Under the pieces are notes generated by a model. That model ran no database searches. It saw only the letters and a list, made by a program, of their open reading frames with translations, and was not told where the DNA came from. A DNA stretch of 20,779 nt, taken from positions 1-20,779 of the IMG/VR virus record IMGVR_UViG_3300048813_000093. One strand, written 5' to 3'. The stretch comes from a virus. Both the position numbers and the translations under genes were made by a program. Positions 1 to 6,522 of this stretch are shown one piece after another. Numbering within the stretch: position 1 is the stretch's first letter; each line of letters starts with the position of its first letter.

Positions 1-73
1 CGGCGTCGACCGGCTCGTTCTCGATCTTCGGCGACTTGCCGTAGAGCTTCGAAGCGCCTTTCTTCTCGGCCAT
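1..73 (-). CDS. Small phage virion-region protein, N-terminal part only
   Basis: An ATG at 73 opens a frame that runs off the left edge after 24 codons. The visible protein begins MAEKKGASKLYGKSPKIENE, is rich in lysine, and has no recognisable catalytic motif. Its ATG shares one base with the TGA of the gene before it (TGATG), the coupling seen all through this minus-strand operon, which supports it being a real gene. Short KLYGKSP-type proteins are, from general knowledge of phage genomes, common near capsid and tail genes but have no assigned function. Product unknown. Confidence 0.55.
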   Translation of the reverse strand, partial: MAEKKGASKLYGKSPKIENEPVDA

Positions 74-336
74 CAGGCCCTCCGTACGGATTTCTGGCGG
101 TACATCTTCGCGGCTCGGCCACCGCCATGATGCCACTTCTTCATGGTCTCGGCGCGGATGGCATCACGCTTGATCTCCGGGTTTTCGGAGTGCGCCGCAG
201 TTTCCAGTTTCTTCTCCGGAATCTTCTCGCCCTCGGGGACGCCGATCTCGCGATGCAGCTTTCCCTTTTCACCGCCGGGGTGGAAGTCGTGCGTCTTCTT
301 CTTGATGATGGTGCTCAGTTTGCGCTTCTCAGCCAT
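73..336 (-). CDS. Small basic conserved phage protein (87 aa), function unknown
   Basis: The start ATG at 336 overlaps the end of the upstream gene by 8 bases (ATGGCTGA), so it is preferred over the in-frame ATG at 411, which would lie deep inside that gene. The product is highly basic. It carries the pattern KGKLHREIGVPEGEKIP followed by KLETAAHS and an alanine/lysine helix ending KKWHH, the layout of a small protein family often found beside phage structural genes (LHRELGIP..IP..KL..A..S.NP). No enzyme motif is visible. By position it may be a minor virion or DNA-packaging-associated protein, but that is inference. Confidence 0.7.
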   Translation of the reverse strand: MAEKRKLSTIIKKKTHDFHPGGEKGKLHREIGVPEGEKIPEKKLETAAHSENPEIKRDAIRAETMKKWHHGGGRAAKMYRQKSVRRA

Positions 337-592
337 TTTGCACTCCAGGCGGCATCTGCGCCGGCATCGGCGGCGGCGCCTTGGCGGCTGCAGCTTTATT
401 GCGCGCGGCAATGCCTTTGTTCTTGTAGAGGCGCTTCGCGTGCGACTTCTCTGGCTTTTTCTTGGCCGGCAGTTTTCCGCCTTCGTCGGCGTTCATAAAT
501 TCCTGGCCGACCTTCTTCGGGATTCCAATCGTGGAGTTCCCGCCGGCCGCAGCCGCCATGGCACCACGCTGAGCTTGCGAAACCGGGGGCAT
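329..592 (-). CDS. Small Lys/Ala-rich conserved phage protein (87 aa)
   Basis: An 87-residue protein whose ATG lies 7 bases after the stop of the preceding virion gene, with no clear Shine-Dalgarno sequence, so it is probably translated by coupling. The N-terminal half has the pattern SQAQRGAMAAAAGGNSTIGI followed by PKKVGQEF.NADEGGKLP, which resembles a short family common in tailed phages (SKAQ..MYAAA.G...GIPKKV..EF..A..G.KLP). The C-terminal half is low-complexity Lys/Ala/Pro and probably disordered. Function is not known; a nucleic-acid or capsid-associated role would fit the charge but is unproven. Confidence 0.7.
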   Translation of the reverse strand: MPPVSQAQRGAMAAAAGGNSTIGIPKKVGQEFMNADEGGKLPAKKKPEKSHAKRLYKNKGIAARNKAAAAKAPPPMPAQMPPGVQNG

Positions 593-599
593 CTTGGTC

Positions 600-1436
600 T
601 CAGTTCAAACCCTCGACGACCAGCAAGCTGAAGGTGCTGGATAGCGTCGAGGCAGTGTTGTTGCAGGTCACCGAGATGTAGAGGGATGTCGATTCCAGGC
701 CGGTCGTCAGGGACGGCGCCACCAGAGTGCCGTCAATAGCAGCGCCGCCAGCGCCGGAAGCCATCGAGCCATTCGAAGTGACAAGCTGGGTGTTGCTGTT
801 CGCCACGCCGTATTTCGTCACGTTGCCGGACACCCACCAGCCACCACCATCCGAGGTAGTTGCCAGGGTGTCGGCCATCAGCGTGCCGCCGGAAACGGTG
901 TTGCCGGCGGCCTGCGCGTTCGGCGAGAACCACATCTTGATGCGCTTCACCGTCACGTCGGCTGAAAAGCCGCCCCAAGCATCTGCACGCACCATGCGGT
1001 TGGTGCCGGCGACGCCATCGAACGAATTGGCCGGGATGGTGTAGACGGCCACGACCACATCGGAGCCGATGAAGGCCGGGTTGATACCCGCAGACGACAC
1101 CGTCTTGCTGATCGGACCGGCGCTGCTCTCGACCCCAGTACCGGAACCGAACTCCGAACCGGCTCCGGCTGGTGCCGAACCGCCATTGGTCGAGTCGGTG
1201 CCCATGAACGCCCACTTGGCGGCACCAGCCGTATTGTCGTGGCATTCCCAGTAGCGCAGCGTGGTCGGATTAAAAATGACCGACCCGACCTCGTAGCCCT
1301 GGGTTGAGTCCGTGGTAACGCCTGGATCGGCCACCGCATTGAAGTTGTCGAACACCCGCTTGAGCGCGGCGCTCGGCGCACCGCCTGGCGTCTGCGGATA
1401 GACGCTGCGGATCTGACCGAGAAGGTTCTGGGCCAT
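600..1436 (-). CDS. Putative jelly-roll virion (decoration or fibre-like) protein, 278 aa
   Basis: The ATG at 1436 follows GGAGG with a 5-base spacer, a good ribosome binding site. The N-terminal third has a short segment of the type VGSVIFNPTTLRYWECHDN found in phage tail and fibre proteins. The rest is Gly/Ser/Thr-rich beta sequence. Around residues 125-210 it has the pattern YTIPANSF...G.NR.VRADAWG.F.A..TVKRIKMWF, which matches beta-jelly-roll proteins of phage virions (YTVPAN.L..G..LRIRAWG...N...K.L.LYFG). It lies downstream of the capsid genes in the same direction, so a surface decoration, fibre or tail-assembly role is likely. The family assignment is from the pattern only; no catalytic residues are seen. 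Confidence 0.6.
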   Translation of the reverse strand: MAQNLLGQIRSVYPQTPGGAPSAALKRVFDNFNAVADPGVTTDSTQGYEVGSVIFNPTTLRYWECHDNTAGAAKWAFMGTDSTNGGSAPAGAGSEFGSGTGVESSAGPISKTVSSAGINPAFIGSDVVVAVYTIPANSFDGVAGTNRMVRADAWGGFSADVTVKRIKMWFSPNAQAAGNTVSGGTLMADTLATTSDGGGWWVSGNVTKYGVANSNTQLVTSNGSMASGAGGAAIDGTLVAPSLTTGLESTSLYISVTCNNTASTLSSTFSLLVVEGLN

Positions 1437-1448
1437 TCAAGCCTCCGT

Positions 1449-2081
1449 TCAGGCAACCCGACGGCCGACGATGGCCGGCGGCAGATCACCAGTCTCCATC
1501 GGACGCGGCGCGGCCATCGGCCGATTGGATTCCGGTCCCTGCTGCGCAGGCTGGGCAACCGCCATCGCTTTGCGTGGGCGACCGGGTCCGCGGCGCGCGG
1601 CGGCCTGCGCTTCCGGCAGATGCGGCATCGCCGGAATCTGGCCGTGCTGCACCGGCATCTTGATCTCCGGCACCGGCACGGTATCGGCCTTGGCGTCGGC
1701 CATGGCAGTGTCGATCAGCGTGTTCCGATCGGTCACCAGGCCATAGAAATGCCGGCCGCGGCGTGCCGCCATTTCCCGGGCGCCGTCGGTCTGAAGGTCG
1801 ATCTCCACCTGCAGGCGCCGACGCGCGGCGTCGTTCTGCGGCACCATCGTCAGGTTCGGCGGGTCCGTGTAGTCGATGATCGAACCGCGCTCGAAGTAGG
1901 TGTCGTCGTAGTAGCCCGGCTCGTTGAGCAGGTAGCGGGGCACCTCGCCGCGGAACTGGCCCTCGACCACATTGGCCTGAAGCGCCGCCAGCGCCCGCCG
2001 GAGTTCCGCGTTCTCGCGGACCAACGTCGAGTTGCCGTCGTGCTGCATCGCGACTGCGGATGCGCTGTTTTCGTCGGACAT
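1449..2081 (-). CDS. Conserved phage structural-region protein with coiled coil and AT-hook-like motif, 210 aa
   Basis: The ATG at 2081 has AAGGAG (2090-2095) 8 bases upstream. Residues about 20-38 (RENAELRRALAALQANV) form a short coiled coil. The middle holds a YLLNEPGYYDDTYFERGSII block and a GLVTDRNTLIDTA block that look like a conserved phage family of unknown function. Near residues 160-171 is RRGPGRPRKA, with the GRP core of an AT hook, then a Pro/Gln-rich tail that is probably disordered. It lies between the cement protein and the jelly-roll protein, so it is probably a virion or assembly protein. The AT-hook-like stretch suggests contact with DNA, but this is inference. Confidence 0.6.
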   Translation of the reverse strand: MSDENSASAVAMQHDGNSTLVRENAELRRALAALQANVVEGQFRGEVPRYLLNEPGYYDDTYFERGSIIDYTDPPNLTMVPQNDAARRRLQVEIDLQTDGAREMAARRGRHFYGLVTDRNTLIDTAMADAKADTVPVPEIKMPVQHGQIPAMPHLPEAQAAARRGPGRPRKAMAVAQPAQQGPESNRPMAAPRPMETGDLPPAIVGRRVA

Positions 2082-2093
2082 TCAGCAAACTCC

Positions 2094-2122
2094 TTGCTGG
2101 GACAATACCAAACCTGTATACT
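2094..2122 (+). promoter_or_regulatory. Promoter for the plus-strand HNH gene, predicting a leaderless mRNA
   Basis: TTGCTG at 2094-2099 and TATACT at 2117-2122 are separated by exactly 17 bases, close to the sigma-70 consensus. The expected transcription start (6-8 bases after the -10 box) coincides with the ATG at 2130, and there is no Shine-Dalgarno sequence before that ATG. A leaderless transcript is therefore expected. The promoter lies upstream of, and points away from, the minus-strand gene that starts at 2081. Confidence 0.6.
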
Positions 2123-2129
2123 GGCCCAC

Positions 2130-2642
2130 ATGAGAAAGAGAGAAAAACGGCTGCTGACACACGCCCGTCTGGTCGAAGTCCTCGACTACGATCCCGTCAC
2201 AGGTTTCTTCACCTGGAAGCATCGCGCCGACGCGCTGCCGCGCTGGAACACCCGCTATGCCGGCAAGCGAGCCGGGCAGCTTATGGCGAAGGGCTATCGG
2301 CTCATCGCCATCGACAGAGGTATTCCCCAGTACGCCCACCGCCTCGCATGGTTCTACGTGCACGGCGAGTGGCCGCCCAGCGATCTCGACCACGAGAACC
2401 GGCGACGCGACGACAACTGGATCGACAACCTGCGGCCGGCGACCAATTCCCAAAACGGGATGAACAAGAGTGGCGTTCGCGGCGTCAGCTTCTACCCGCC
2501 CACCGGGAAATGGCGAGCGCGTATCAGCGTAGACAAACGCGAAGTCTATCTCGGTTACTTCCTGACGGAAGCCGAAGCGATGGCAGCTAGACGGGAGGCC
2601 GCCGAGAGACTTCATGGTGAGTTTGCCGGCCACCTTCGTTAA
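2130..2642 (+). CDS. HNH homing endonuclease with AP2-type DNA-binding domain, 170 aa
   Basis: A free-standing phage HNH-AP2 nuclease. Residues about 69-105 form the HNH core: AHRLAWFYVHGEWP, then DLDHENRRRDDNWIDNLR and the ATNSQN tail. Residues 114-145 are an AP2 domain (SGVRGVSFYPPTGKWRARI, then YLGYF). The N-terminal section (LVEVLDYDPVTGFFTWK) is the usual leader of this family. It is the only plus-strand gene inside the minus-strand virion operon. It has its own promoter at 2094-2122 with the ATG at the predicted transcript start. Its stop codon overlaps the cement-protein stop by 3 bases. The orientation, promoter and lack of overlap with neighbours mark it as a mobile insertion. Longer upstream starts in the frame run antisense through the 210-aa gene and are rejected. 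Confidence 0.9.
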   Translation: MRKREKRLLTHARLVEVLDYDPVTGFFTWKHRADALPRWNTRYAGKRAGQLMAKGYRLIAIDRGIPQYAHRLAWFYVHGEWPPSDLDHENRRRDDNWIDNLRPATNSQNGMNKSGVRGVSFYPPTGKWRARISVDKREVYLGYFLTEAEAMAARREAAERLHGEFAGHLR

Positions 2643-3175
2643 GCTACTGAGAATCCAGCCGGGTAAGCGCCGAGAGTGCTCGCGCTCTGCGGAGCCGCCA
2701 GGACGATGCCGGCCAGGATGGTGCCGGTCGAAATGGTTGCCGCGCCGCCGCCGGTCAGGTTCAGGTTCAGGTCGTAGTAGAGCGGCAGCGCCACCAACTG
2801 CGACGCCAGCAGAGGATCGGTCGGTCGCGATGGCACGTCGAACACATACTGCGTGCCGGCCTGCCAGCTTGCGGTCGATGCCGGCGTGGTCTCGTAGTAG
2901 ACGGTCCAGTTCACCGAGTCCGTCGAACCGCGAAACTGCAGGTTGATCAACTGGCTCGACGACGCCGAGGTGAACGCCGTGCCGACGATCGCCACCACCT
3001 GCGGAATTTCCGCGCCCGGGCCGATACCGAGGTCTCGCGGATTGCCGAGGTTGATCGCCGTGCTCACCGATGAGGACGTGCCGACGATGCCGGCGACGCT
3101 GACGAACTCGCCAGCCGTCAGATTGTAGACGTTGCCGGTGTGATAGAACAATAAAGTAGAATCGAACAGCGCCAT
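2639..3175 (-). CDS. Bbp16-like capsid cement (decoration) protein, 178 aa
   Basis: The start ATG at 3175 follows AGGAG by 8 bases. The pattern INLGNPRDLGIGPGAEIPQV, then VGTAFTSA..SQL.NLQFRGSTDSVNWTVYYE, matches the Bbp16 capsid cement family of BPP-1-type phages (DLG..RDIGVGEPL.....V..AFT.....T..LQ.SDD...W). These proteins bind outside the capsid and hold subunits together. Length and position next to the major capsid protein fit; in the BPP-1 group the cement gene directly follows the capsid gene, whereas here an HNH gene (3194-3874) lies between them. It is convergent with the plus-strand HNH gene, and the two stop codons overlap. Identification is from motif pattern and gene order. Confidence 0.75.
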   Translation of the reverse strand: MALFDSTLLFYHTGNVYNLTAGEFVSVAGIVGTSSSVSTAINLGNPRDLGIGPGAEIPQVVAIVGTAFTSASSSQLINLQFRGSTDSVNWTVYYETTPASTASWQAGTQYVFDVPSRPTDPLLASQLVALPLYYDLNLNLTGGGAATISTGTILAGIVLAAPQSASTLGAYPAGFSVA

Positions 3176-3193
3176 GAGACGGCTCCTATTTGT

Positions 3194-3874
3194 TCACCAG
3201 CAGAGTAGGCCATTTCGGCGCCCGAATTCGATCGGGTCCGATGCGTGCTTCTCCATATTGCACTTGCGGTGCAGCAGACGGATGTTAGACACGCTATTTG
3301 AGCCACCAAGCGATAGCGGCATGTAGTGATCGATGTGCGGGGTGGCATTCCCGAGAGACTTCAGGCACCAAGCGCAGTTGCCATGCTGCTTCTGGAAGAG
3401 CGCAGCGATGTCGGCTGGGGTGAATTCGCCGCCAGCAGCGAGTTTGCGAGCCCGTCGATTCCCAGCATAGGCGACGCCAGCAGCGCGAGCTTTTACTGGG
3501 TCCGCCCAATAGCGTTCGCGAAGCACCTGGCGGTGTTTCTCCGGATTTTCCTTACGCCGTTCGCGTGCACGAGCGTTCGTCACCGTTTTATAATGATCGA
3601 GGCGACGTAGCCTGCGAGCCTTCTGCGCAGCAGTTTCGCGTTCCAGGAACGTCGGATCGGCGGCGATATCCGCCAACCGCTTCGCTTTCTCTTTTGCGAG
3701 AATCTCTTCCTTCTTCGCGTTGTAGCGTGCAGTCGCAGCGGCCTTCTTCGCCTCGCGGTTGGCCTCGTAATGAGCCTTGGCCTTCGCGATCGCCTTCTCG
3801 CGAATTTCAGGATAGCGGGCGATATCATACGCGCGTTTCGCGGCACGCCGCTGCTCAGTCATCACACGCGGCAT
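3194..3874 (-). CDS. HNH endonuclease with long basic helical N-terminal region, 226 aa
   Basis: Residues about 150-215 are a classical zinc-type HNH domain: NCAWC, then HIDHYMPLSLGG, then SNIRLLHRKCN.EK. The first 140 residues are Ala/Arg/Lys/Glu-rich and mostly helical, as in phage HNH proteins that use charged helices to scan DNA. The ATG at 3874 is chosen because AGGAG lies 8 bases upstream; the longer in-frame start at 3955 lies upstream of the predicted promoter. It separates the major capsid gene from the cement gene, which are adjacent in related phages, so it is a homing-type insertion in the same orientation as the operon, with its own promoter at 3909-3936. Confidence 0.88.
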   Translation of the reverse strand: MPRVMTEQRRAAKRAYDIARYPEIREKAIAKAKAHYEANREAKKAAATARYNAKKEEILAKEKAKRLADIAADPTFLERETAAQKARRLRRLDHYKTVTNARARERRKENPEKHRQVLRERYWADPVKARAAGVAYAGNRRARKLAAGGEFTPADIAALFQKQHGNCAWCLKSLGNATPHIDHYMPLSLGGSNSVSNIRLLHRKCNMEKHASDPIEFGRRNGLLCW

Positions 3875-3908
3875 TTCTGGCACTCCTGCGGACAGAATTC
3901 CTGCCGCA

Positions 3909-3936
3909 ATCATACCGGAAAAGTCACGAACTGCAA
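3909..3936 (-). promoter_or_regulatory. Promoter for the minus-strand HNH gene
   Basis: On the minus strand TTGCAG (3936-3931) and TATGAT (3914-3909) are spaced by 16 bases, close to sigma-70 consensus. Transcription would start about 3902, giving a leader of roughly 28 bases that contains the AGGAG site for the ATG at 3874. This would let the HNH gene be expressed apart from the capsid operon. Confidence 0.5.
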
Positions 3937-3987
3937 TGGTAGAATAGCAGCGCATCGCGATTTACTTACTCACCTTTTCAGTGCGTT

Positions 3988-3999
3988 ACTTACGTAAGT
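3988..3999. repeat. 12-bp perfect palindrome at the end of the capsid gene
   Basis: ACTTACGTAAGT is a perfect palindrome that contains the TAA stop of the major capsid gene. The 8-mer TTACTTAC occurs here (3986-3993) and again 24 bases away (3962-3969). The pair lies between the capsid stop and the HNH gene, so it may be an insertion-site footprint, a protein-binding site or chance. Confidence 0.4.
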
Positions 4000-5033
4000 G
4001 CCGATTCCGTATTCAAAAGTGCATCCACCACACGGATGGGAATCCCGCGGAATTCGACGACGGGCTGGCCGGCGTATTCGGTTGGGCGTAGGAGAACATT
4101 CTTGTCACGAATCGCCTGGATATCAAGGCTTTCCCGGATTGTCCTGTTGCAGTAGAACGCCGGGTTGATGCCGGGCGCCGGCTCGTCGGGCGCGTCGGTC
4201 TCGGTGATGCCGGACGCGCGCTTGGTCAGCGTCGGGAAGCGAACCACGGCCTTGCTCATCAGCAAGAACAGGTCCGGCGGGGTGGTGCCGAACAGGCCGA
4301 CGGCAGCGGTGGTGGTGTCGAGGTTGCAGATGCGGACGGCGTAGCGCCAGTCCTTCGTCACCAGGCCGGCGTTCCACTCGAAGTAGGAGGTGTACGCCGG
4401 GAACGGGTTGTTGCTGGCGTCATAACCCGGCACGATGTCGCCGCGATCCTCAAAGACAAGGCCGGCCTTGGTGCCCTTCGGGTAGATGCCGAAGTTGGTC
4501 ATGTCGCCCCAGCCGACCATCCACAGGCTGGCGTTGCTGGAGGCGGTGCCGCCACCGTTGATGCAGTTCTGGGCGTTCGCCGCATTGGCGGTGGTGATGG
4601 TGTTGTAGCGCGGGGCAAAGCCGGTGAACTGGCTCGGCGCCGTCGCGCTGTTCCCATACCAGAAGGTGGTCGCCATCTGCTGGCTCATGCCTTCCAGGAA
4701 GGCCGAATCTTCGGTGAGCCGGATCTGCGCCACCTTGCCGCCGAGTTCGGCGACGCGCTTGTCGATCTGGCTGTAGGCGGCCAGGAACCCGAGGGTGTCC
4801 ACGACCTGCGCGGTGGTCGACCGGGCGTAGGGCACACCAGCGTAAGCAAGGCGCCAGGTGCCGCTCGGCAGGCCGGTGCGGACCGTGCTCTTGTGGCCGG
4901 TATCCAGGTTCGACTCCGCCCAGGTCATGTCCTGGAAGAACTCGTTGGCCTGGCTCAGAAGCTCGGCGATGGTGTCGATCTCGCCTTCCGGGTCCATACG
5001 GCGGGCGGCGTCCATCAGGGACAGGAATGCCAT
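3990..5033 (-). CDS. Major capsid protein, BPP-1 (Bbp17) type, 347 aa
   Basis: This is the coat protein that forms the icosahedral head. The ATG at 5033 has AAGGAG 7 bases upstream and shares its A with the TGA of the scaffold gene, so the two are coupled. Family blocks in order: DTIAELLSQANEFFQDM.W.E.NL.TGH..TVRTGLP near the N-terminus, then STTAQVVDTLG, ED.AFLEGM.Q..ATTFWYGN, PSQFTGFAPRY, W.VGWGDMTNFGIYPKGTKAGL, KDWRYAVRICN, PAFYCNRTIRESLDIQAI and EFRGIPIRVVDALLNTE at the end. This series is characteristic of the capsid family shared by BPP-1-like podophages, and the length is normal. Starts further upstream only extend antisense-like sequence through the scaffold gene. Confidence 0.92.
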   Translation of the reverse strand: MAFLSLMDAARRMDPEGEIDTIAELLSQANEFFQDMTWAESNLDTGHKSTVRTGLPSGTWRLAYAGVPYARSTTAQVVDTLGFLAAYSQIDKRVAELGGKVAQIRLTEDSAFLEGMSQQMATTFWYGNSATAPSQFTGFAPRYNTITTANAANAQNCINGGGTASSNASLWMVGWGDMTNFGIYPKGTKAGLVFEDRGDIVPGYDASNNPFPAYTSYFEWNAGLVTKDWRYAVRICNLDTTTAAVGLFGTTPPDLFLLMSKAVVRFPTLTKRASGITETDAPDEPAPGINPAFYCNRTIRESLDIQAIRDKNVLLRPTEYAGQPVVEFRGIPIRVVDALLNTESALT

Positions 5034-5902
5034 CAGGCGGCTCCTTGGTTCGGAATCGAGTTGCGGTACATGCGGGTGGCCCTGGAGCCGGCCTGCACGG
5101 GAGTGCGCGGCATCATCGGAGTGACGACGCGGGCGGTTTCGGTGAGGCGGCCGGCGGCCCAGTTGACGAACCGGAGCACCTCGATGTGATTGCCGGCGCC
5201 CGTCATGGTGAAGATGTCGCGCAGCGCAGCGAGCCGTTCCGGGCCGGCGCTGGAGCCGTACAGGTCCATCAGGCCGCCCATGCGGGCCAGCGTGGTCTCC
5301 TGGCGGTTCTTGCCAAGCTGCGGGTCGTTCCGAAATGCGGACTGCCAGTCTTCCTGGGTGCGCTCCCACATCTCTTTCTGGAGCCGGGCGGAGCGCTCGT
5401 TGGCCGCCTGCATCTCGGACACATAGAGGTCCATCGCCTTCTGGCCGAACTCCTGCATGGCTTCGTGAGCCTTGGCAGGGTCGGCGGCGATCTTGGCTTC
5501 GGTCTCGCCGAGGATACCGGTGAAGGCGCCGAGCTTGCTGTCGTCCAGCTTCACGCCGTCGGGCAGTTTGATCTCGTAGACGGGTGGTTTCGGCGGCTCC
5601 GCCGCCTTTTCCGCTTCGGCTGCTTCAGCGGGCTTGGCGTCGGCGGTCTCGGCTGGTGCTTCCGCCGCAGGGGCCTCGGCGGCGGGAACGGGTGCTTCCT
5701 CGGGCTTCGCGGCACTGAGGATGCTGTCATTCGCGACCGGGGACTCTACCGACGGTTCAGAAGAAGCTGCCGGTACCGCTTCCGCGGCCACCGGCAGAGT
5801 TGCGCCCGGAGCGGGTCCCGACGGAGGGGCAACGGACGGGGAAGGGGCGGCGGGTGCAGCAGCAGGAGCGGCGGCGACGGCCGGGGCGATTTCGTCAGCC
5901 AT
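5033..5902 (-). CDS. Capsid scaffolding protein (Bbp18-like), 289 aa
   Basis: Scaffolds guide capsid assembly and then leave the head. The first ~110 residues are Ala/Pro/Glu-rich and disordered. The core begins at YEIKLPDGVKLDDSKLGAFT and continues with helical charged sequence (MDLYVSEMQAANERSARLQK, then EMWERTQEDWQSAFRNDPQLG), then a globular C-terminal part with FTMTGAGNHIEVLRFVNWAA. This layout, with the TGAGN.PE..RF block near the end, is that of the scaffold upstream of the capsid gene in BPP-1-like phages. It overlaps the Bbp19-like gene by 8 bases at its start and the capsid gene by one base at its stop, which indicates strict operon coupling. Confidence 0.82.
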   Translation of the reverse strand: MADEIAPAVAAAPAAAPAAPSPSVAPPSGPAPGATLPVAAEAVPAASSEPSVESPVANDSILSAAKPEEAPVPAAEAPAAEAPAETADAKPAEAAEAEKAAEPPKPPVYEIKLPDGVKLDDSKLGAFTGILGETEAKIAADPAKAHEAMQEFGQKAMDLYVSEMQAANERSARLQKEMWERTQEDWQSAFRNDPQLGKNRQETTLARMGGLMDLYGSSAGPERLAALRDIFTMTGAGNHIEVLRFVNWAAGRLTETARVVTPMMPRTPVQAGSRATRMYRNSIPNQGAA

Positions 5903-6230
5903 CGTTTTCGGCCACCATCAAGCCGAAGTTCGTCGGGCTGACCTTGGCGAAGCGGCGCATGGCCCCAAGCCCTGCTTCGCGCTCGCCAGCCATAAATCCG
6001 TTCTCGTACTCAGACTGCGACATTGCGATACGCATTTCCCAAACATGCAGGCGCGTCAGGAAAGCCCAGAGCCATTCACGGCCTTCGCGGGTTCCGATCA
6101 GCGCGGCCTCAACGGCACGCAGACGGTCTTCACGAAGGCTGGCTTCCGCTTTCCGCTTCCGCTCGCCTTCCTGGTCGGGACTGTCGTAATCACCCGGCAT
6201 GGGGTCGGTCGGCAGCATGGGCTCAGCCAT
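5895..6230 (-). CDS. Bbp19-family phage protein, 111 aa
   Basis: First gene of the minus-strand capsid operon. After an acidic, charged start it carries LIGTREGREWLWAFLTRLHV, then FMAGEREAGLGAMRRFAKVSP, the two helical blocks of the Bbp19 family (L...GR.F...LL..AGV.........F.EG.R..G..L...I...P). The function is not established; its fixed place before the scaffold suggests head assembly. No strong ribosome binding site precedes the ATG at 6230. In the related phages the portal gene lies just upstream, but here the next gene is divergent and belongs to another module. Confidence 0.7.
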   Translation of the reverse strand: MAEPMLPTDPMPGDYDSPDQEGERKRKAEASLREDRLRAVEAALIGTREGREWLWAFLTRLHVWEMRIAMSQSEYENGFMAGEREAGLGAMRRFAKVSPTNFGLMVAENDG

Positions 6231-6301
6231 GCGGCGGAAAATGCCGGGAATTTCGTTTAATTACAGGGAAATTCGGACCAAATCTCTGGAGCGTATGACG
6301 C
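6231..6301. other. Divergent spacer between the capsid operon and the plus-strand operon
   Basis: This short AT-richer gap (the ATTTCGTTTAATTACAGGG region) must hold the minus-strand promoter for the capsid operon if transcription starts here. A weak minus-strand -10-like TAATTA is visible near 6257-6262, without a convincing -35 box. No gene is seen. Confidence 0.35.
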
Positions 6302-6330
6302 TTGCTTAGAATCGGCGGCGTTGTTATGTC
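6302..6330 (+). promoter_or_regulatory. Candidate promoter of the plus-strand operon, also predicting a leaderless start
   Basis: TTGCTT (6302-6307) and TATGTC (6325-6330) are separated by 17 bases. The ATG of the ribbon-helix-helix gene at 6337 lies where the transcript should begin, and no Shine-Dalgarno sequence precedes it. The geometry repeats that of the HNH promoter at 2094-2122. The -10 box is only moderately good. Confidence 0.4.
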
Positions 6331-6336
6331 GCTCGT

Positions 6337-6522
6337 ATGAGCAGCACAGCGTCGCTAAACCTGAACCGGCTTACGATCTGCATCACGAACCGGCAGCGGG
6401 AATTCCTGCTGACGCAAATGCGGCATCACCAAATCGGGCTTTCAGATTTTGCCCGCCGGGTTTTTGACTGGGTTTTGGTCCAAATGGACGAATCGGGATC
6501 AGATAAATGGCCCCCTCGGTAA
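6337..6522 (+). CDS. Small ribbon-helix-helix DNA-binding protein, 61 aa
   Basis: The segment LNRLTICITNRQREFLLTQM, then HHQIGLSDFARRVFDWVL, has the ribbon-helix-helix pattern: a short beta strand with alternating polar residues (LTICIT), helix A (NRQREFLLTQMRHHQ), the GLS turn, and helix B (DFARRVFDWVLVQ). Such small CopG/Arc-like proteins bind operator DNA as dimers. It is the first gene of the plus-strand operon and next to the divergent control region, so it may regulate this operon and/or the capsid operon. Its last 16 bases overlap the start of the GIY-YIG gene. The domain call is from pattern only. Confidence 0.6.
   Translation: MSSTASLNLNRLTICITNRQREFLLTQMRHHQIGLSDFARRVFDWVLVQMDESGSDKWPPR

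Noticed and set aside
5027-5941. Plus-strand open frame (304 codons) opposite the scaffold gene
   Set aside because: The Gly/Arg-rich product is the mirror of the Ala/Pro-rich scaffold; the scaffold is supported by order, coupling and family blocks.
1-6230. Diversity-generating retroelement, as in phage BPP-1
   Set aside because: No reverse transcriptase and no adenine-variable repeat pair were found in this window, although the capsid genes are of the BPP-1 type; the tail region is outside.
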